Source of the DNA: Paramoeba atlantica
Lineage: Eukaryota > Discosea
Length of the DNA: 64,000 nt
Direction: 5' to 3'
NCBI GenBank assembly: GCA_977017575.1
Contig: CDRNVI010000167.1
Location: 62,001 to 126,000, forward strand
Part shown: one piece after another, positions 61,481 to 64,000 of the stretch
Layout: every line of letters starts with the position of its first letter
Numbering within the stretch: position 1 is the stretch's first letter
Notes under the pieces: model-generated
Told to the model about the DNA's origin: nothing
Seen by the model: the letters and a program-made list of their open reading frames with translations, nothing else
The model's database searches: none
Position numbers and translations under genes: made by a program

Positions 61481-62108
61481 TGTTGGGGTGAGACCTGCTT
61501 CCAACATAGAAGTTGTGCCTTTCAGTACCTTTTCAGTTCCTTGAGCCTCCCTGAGCCTTCCCTGAGCTTCCTTGATGCCTTTTATCATGAGTTTTAATCC
61601 TTTCAGAGAGCCTTGAGCCTTTCAGACAGCCGTGCACCATTTTATTGTGATTTTAGCCAAAATCACAAGATTTTTAGCACTTTTTTTATTCAGTTTTCAT
61701 GTTTGTGTTTTTTTTGCCCTTTTTTCTTGCCACTTTGCTGCTTTCTGCTTTCTTTCTGCTTTCTTGTTGCTCTCTCTCTCTCTCTTTGCTTTCCTCTGTG
61801 ATTTTTTGGCTTGCCTTGCTTGCTTTCTATTCTTTTCTTTTGTTGTCATCATCTTTTGTTGCTTTCTTCCTTCTTTAGTTGCTGTGTAGACTTGGAATTC
61901 TGATTTGAGTTGAGTTTTGGCAATTCTGTGCTTTTCTCAGTTGTGATTCCTTTTGTTGTTCTTCTTCTTGCTTTTCTGTTTCTTTGTTGTTGTTTTCTTG
62001 TTCTGTTTGTGTTGGCTGGAGATCTTTCCCATAAAGGTTTTGATTCAAAGTTTCTGTTTCTCTTTCTTTTTTCTTGTTTTCTTTGTTGATCCTACTTCCC
62101 TCCTCACA
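61481..62108 (+). repeat. LTR L6 (3' LTR of chromovirus A)
   Basis: 628 bp, TGTTGGGGTGAG ... CCTCCTCACA, preceded by the polypurine tract and followed by GATC, then LINE copy 3. CpG-poor. Confidence 0.92.
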
Positions 62109-64000
62109 GATCTCCCCTTGAACATTGCATGTTGAGTATCAGAGATTACTCCACTTGCAATTTCAGAAAACCAAAGAGCCCAATATTACATTACAATTCA
62201 ATAATCAGAGTTTGTTACACTTATAAGTCTGAACTGGTCAGGGTGAGGAATGTTCTCAACCTTAAGAATCAATTGTAGCATAATGGCTTAGTTGGTAAAA
62301 CAGCTATTGCTTCAATTCAAGATTGTAGGTTCAAATCCCAAAGAGGAAAATATTAAAAATATTAAAAACATAATTGTGGTATGATGGCTTAGTTGGTAAA
62401 ACAGCTATTGCTTCAATTCGGGGTTGTAGGTTCAAATTCCAAAGAGGAAAATATTAAAAACATTATTTTCTCTTTTTGCTCACTTGAATGTGAAAAACAG
62501 AATAGGTTATCCTCTGCTCTGTTTGCTAAAAAGTAAAGAATAAATTCCCTGAGAAGGAGTTTAAGTGAATTAAAGGTTTTTGGACCATTTGAACCTAAAG
62601 AGGTGAAACTCTATCTTCATTATCTTTAACCTTAAAAAATTAGTGGCTTTGGGTTAGGTTATCATTTAATAAAGTCTAGTGTTAAAAAGAAAAAAACCTT
62701 GGGAATCAAACACAATTGGCTCTTTCCAAAGAAGTCAGGGAATTTCATACTTTCTCCTGCTTGTTGGATCAGTTCAACCCACATTTCTTGATATTTTTTA
62801 TAAGTTTTCTGATAGAGGGAGAAGGGAATTCCATCAGGGCCTGCACTGGTATTGTTGGCTTGAAGAAGTAGCTTCTCAACTTTCAGAAGGTCTACTGTAT
62901 GATTTTCAGAGTTTGGAAAGTGGAAGGGGTGGTTGTTAAGAAGTTCATCAAGGGCTTTAAGATCATAAGAACATTCAATTCCCAAAAGATCACCCCAAAA
63001 GCCTTTAATAGCTTCTTTCATAGTAGATAAGTTATAAGACAAGATGGCCATCAACAATCACTCCTCTCATCTTGGGGGAGACCAACTTTAATCATCTAAG
63101 AAATAATCTTTAATCTCCATTTCTGCCCTTTCAGAGGGTTATCCCAATTCTCAGCAGCTGCTTCTCTCAGTTCAGCTTCTAAGGAGGTGAAGGGGTGGGC
63201 TGGGCTATCCTTTCTAAGGATTCAAGTTGTTCTCAGCTTCTTAACTAAAGTTTGTAGTTTCTAAAATTTCTTAAAGAAATGAGCTTCCTTGTGCTTGCTC
63301 TTCTACAGAGCAGTGAATATCCAGGCTTCAAATTTCATTTTATTAAAACAAGTCATAAGGTCGCCCACAGAGTAGTTTCCAACAGCTTCAGAGAGAGCAG
63401 AAATAAATTTGGGGTTATTAATTAGATATTCAGGAATCCTTTTCTTCTGAGAGTTAATCTTTCACTCTTTTACACTGGCCCCTCCAATCATTACAGTATG
63501 ATCTTTGAATTCAAATGGGATTGCATTCACAAACAAATGATCTTCAGGAGCCTTAAAGGGAAAGAAGATGTGGTCAATGCATCAGCCTTGAAAATGGGTA
63601 AGTTCTAACCAATTGAGGCAAGATAGATTCAGATCAGAGAGGTGTTCAATTAATTTCTGGCAATTGGTTTCATTCAAATTCCAATTGAGGTTCTCAACTA
63701 GAATATTTTTGCTCTGGGGGAAAAAAAACCAGGAGTTAGTTTCAGACCAGAGTGGTGATAAACATTGAAGACTGAGAATTCCTGATTTTGGATGAAAACT
63801 TTTAAACCAAACAATCTACCTTCATTTTTCTCAAAAAAGAAGGGAGAGAGATCTCTCAATCCTTCCACACATCTAATCCCAATCACAAGGTCACATTTCC
63901 TCTTGGAGAAGGAGTTACGAAACCAAATGTACTTCCTTAAATAGTTCTTGAGATGATCAAAATCATTTTCAGATGTTGTATAGGTTTCCTGGAGGAAGAT
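62109..64000 (-). mobile_element. LINE copy 3, right part (endonuclease and RT start), running off the window
   Basis: Minus strand, interrupted by SINE 2. RT-side pieces: ASGVISDTQHAMFKG next to the A junction, ESMKFPDFFGKSQLCLIPKV, and NTSAGPDGIPFSLYQK. Endonuclease pieces further right: GIRCVEGLRDLSPFFFEKN and FSVFNVYHHSGLKL, homologous to D's GVRWMEGVKEISPCFFDQ and YSVLNIYCHPDLKV. A distinct subfamily from D; stops throughout. It continues leftwards across chromovirus A at 36,880. Confidence 0.82.
62273..62694 (+). mobile_element. SINE copy 2 with two tandem tRNA-like heads
   Basis: 422 bp in LINE copy 3, with a 15-bp target duplication AACCTTAAGAATCAA / AACCTTGGGAATCAA (62,258-62,272; 62,695-62,709). 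The head is present twice, 101 bp apart: A boxes ATGGCTTAGTTGGTAAAA near 62,282 and 62,383; B boxes GGTTCAAATCCC (62,328-62,339) and GGTTCAAATTCC (62,429-62,440). The body and AATAAAGTCT tail match SINE 1, but the head sequence differs from SINE 1's. Confidence 0.9.

Larger units (their letters stand above)
36881..62108 (+). mobile_element. Chromovirus A (Ty3/gypsy LTR retrotransposon), with nested insertions
   Basis: A plus-strand chromovirus of about 11.8 kb once the inserts are removed: long repeated leader, gag (from 40,008), protease, RT, RNase H, long linker, integrase with chromodomain, 3' untranslated region, polypurine tract and 3' LTR L6. Inserts: L1 (40,310-40,922), C (43,060-48,325), L4 (48,348-48,972), LINE D (50,538-56,812), L5 (59,264-59,786). 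Removing each with one target duplication rejoins the same frame. No 5' LTR or primer-binding site is present at the left edge (LINE ...TGACTGATT then leader), whereas GATC follows the 3' LTR; the left end is probably truncated. Stops are mostly TGA, with TAA/TAG at Gln and Trp codons. Not functional. Confidence 0.88.

Overview
This is nuclear DNA of a low-G+C eukaryote. The evidence is a complete 5S rRNA gene with a pol III internal control region, spliced leucine-rich-repeat exons, tRNA-headed SINEs, non-LTR retrotransposons with RNase H, and Ty3/gypsy chromoviruses. Nothing prokaryotic is present. I cannot place the organism; a protist or early-branching opisthokont/amoebozoan would fit. 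CpG sites have decayed to TpG/CpA in many repeat copies, so the genome probably carries, or once carried, CpG methylation.

Region 1 (1-23,959) holds gene fragments in low-complexity DNA. Two related minus-strand clusters of leucine-rich-repeat exons (142-2,103 and 13,087-15,084) have exons of about 72 bp, each coding one repeat, separated by introns that are almost pure pyrimidine on the coding strand. Around them lie a 5S rRNA gene (2,770-2,888) and a truncated 5S copy, three copies of a PB1/coiled-coil gene (all broken), an ADF-homology (coactosin-like) pseudogene, an uninterrupted tyrosine recombinase ORF (5,546-6,355), three foldback elements, two families of small interspersed palindromes, a solo LTR with target-site duplication, and scraps of reverse transcriptase.

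Region 2 (23,960-36,880) is an increasingly AT-rich repeat block: a degenerate minus-strand Ty3/gypsy element (B), a satellite array with an exact 576-bp three-monomer higher-order period, a TIR transposon, a SINE with 17-bp target duplications, and a degenerate LINE (copy 2). The two LTRs of element B should have been identical at insertion; the right one is now much more AT-rich, so the change of mutational regime falls inside the element.

Region 3 (36,881-62,108) is one large plus-strand chromovirus (A) sitting inside a minus-strand LINE (copy 3, which resumes at 62,109). A is itself interrupted by at least five later insertions: solo LTRs L1, L4 and L5, a 5.27-kb minus-strand deletion derivative (C) of the same family, and a full-length LINE (D). 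Each LTR insertion has a 4-bp target-site duplication, and the LINE has a 100-bp one. Taking out each insert with one duplication restores A's reading frame. Element C carries the most coherent retroelement ORF here: the Gag N-terminus fused in frame to the integrase C-terminus and chromodomain.

Region 4 (62,109-64,000) is the rest of LINE copy 3, with a second SINE that has two tandem tRNA-like promoter heads. The host genes here look dead or fragmentary. The real activity is layered transposition, and it can be ordered from the nesting, the target duplications and CpG decay.
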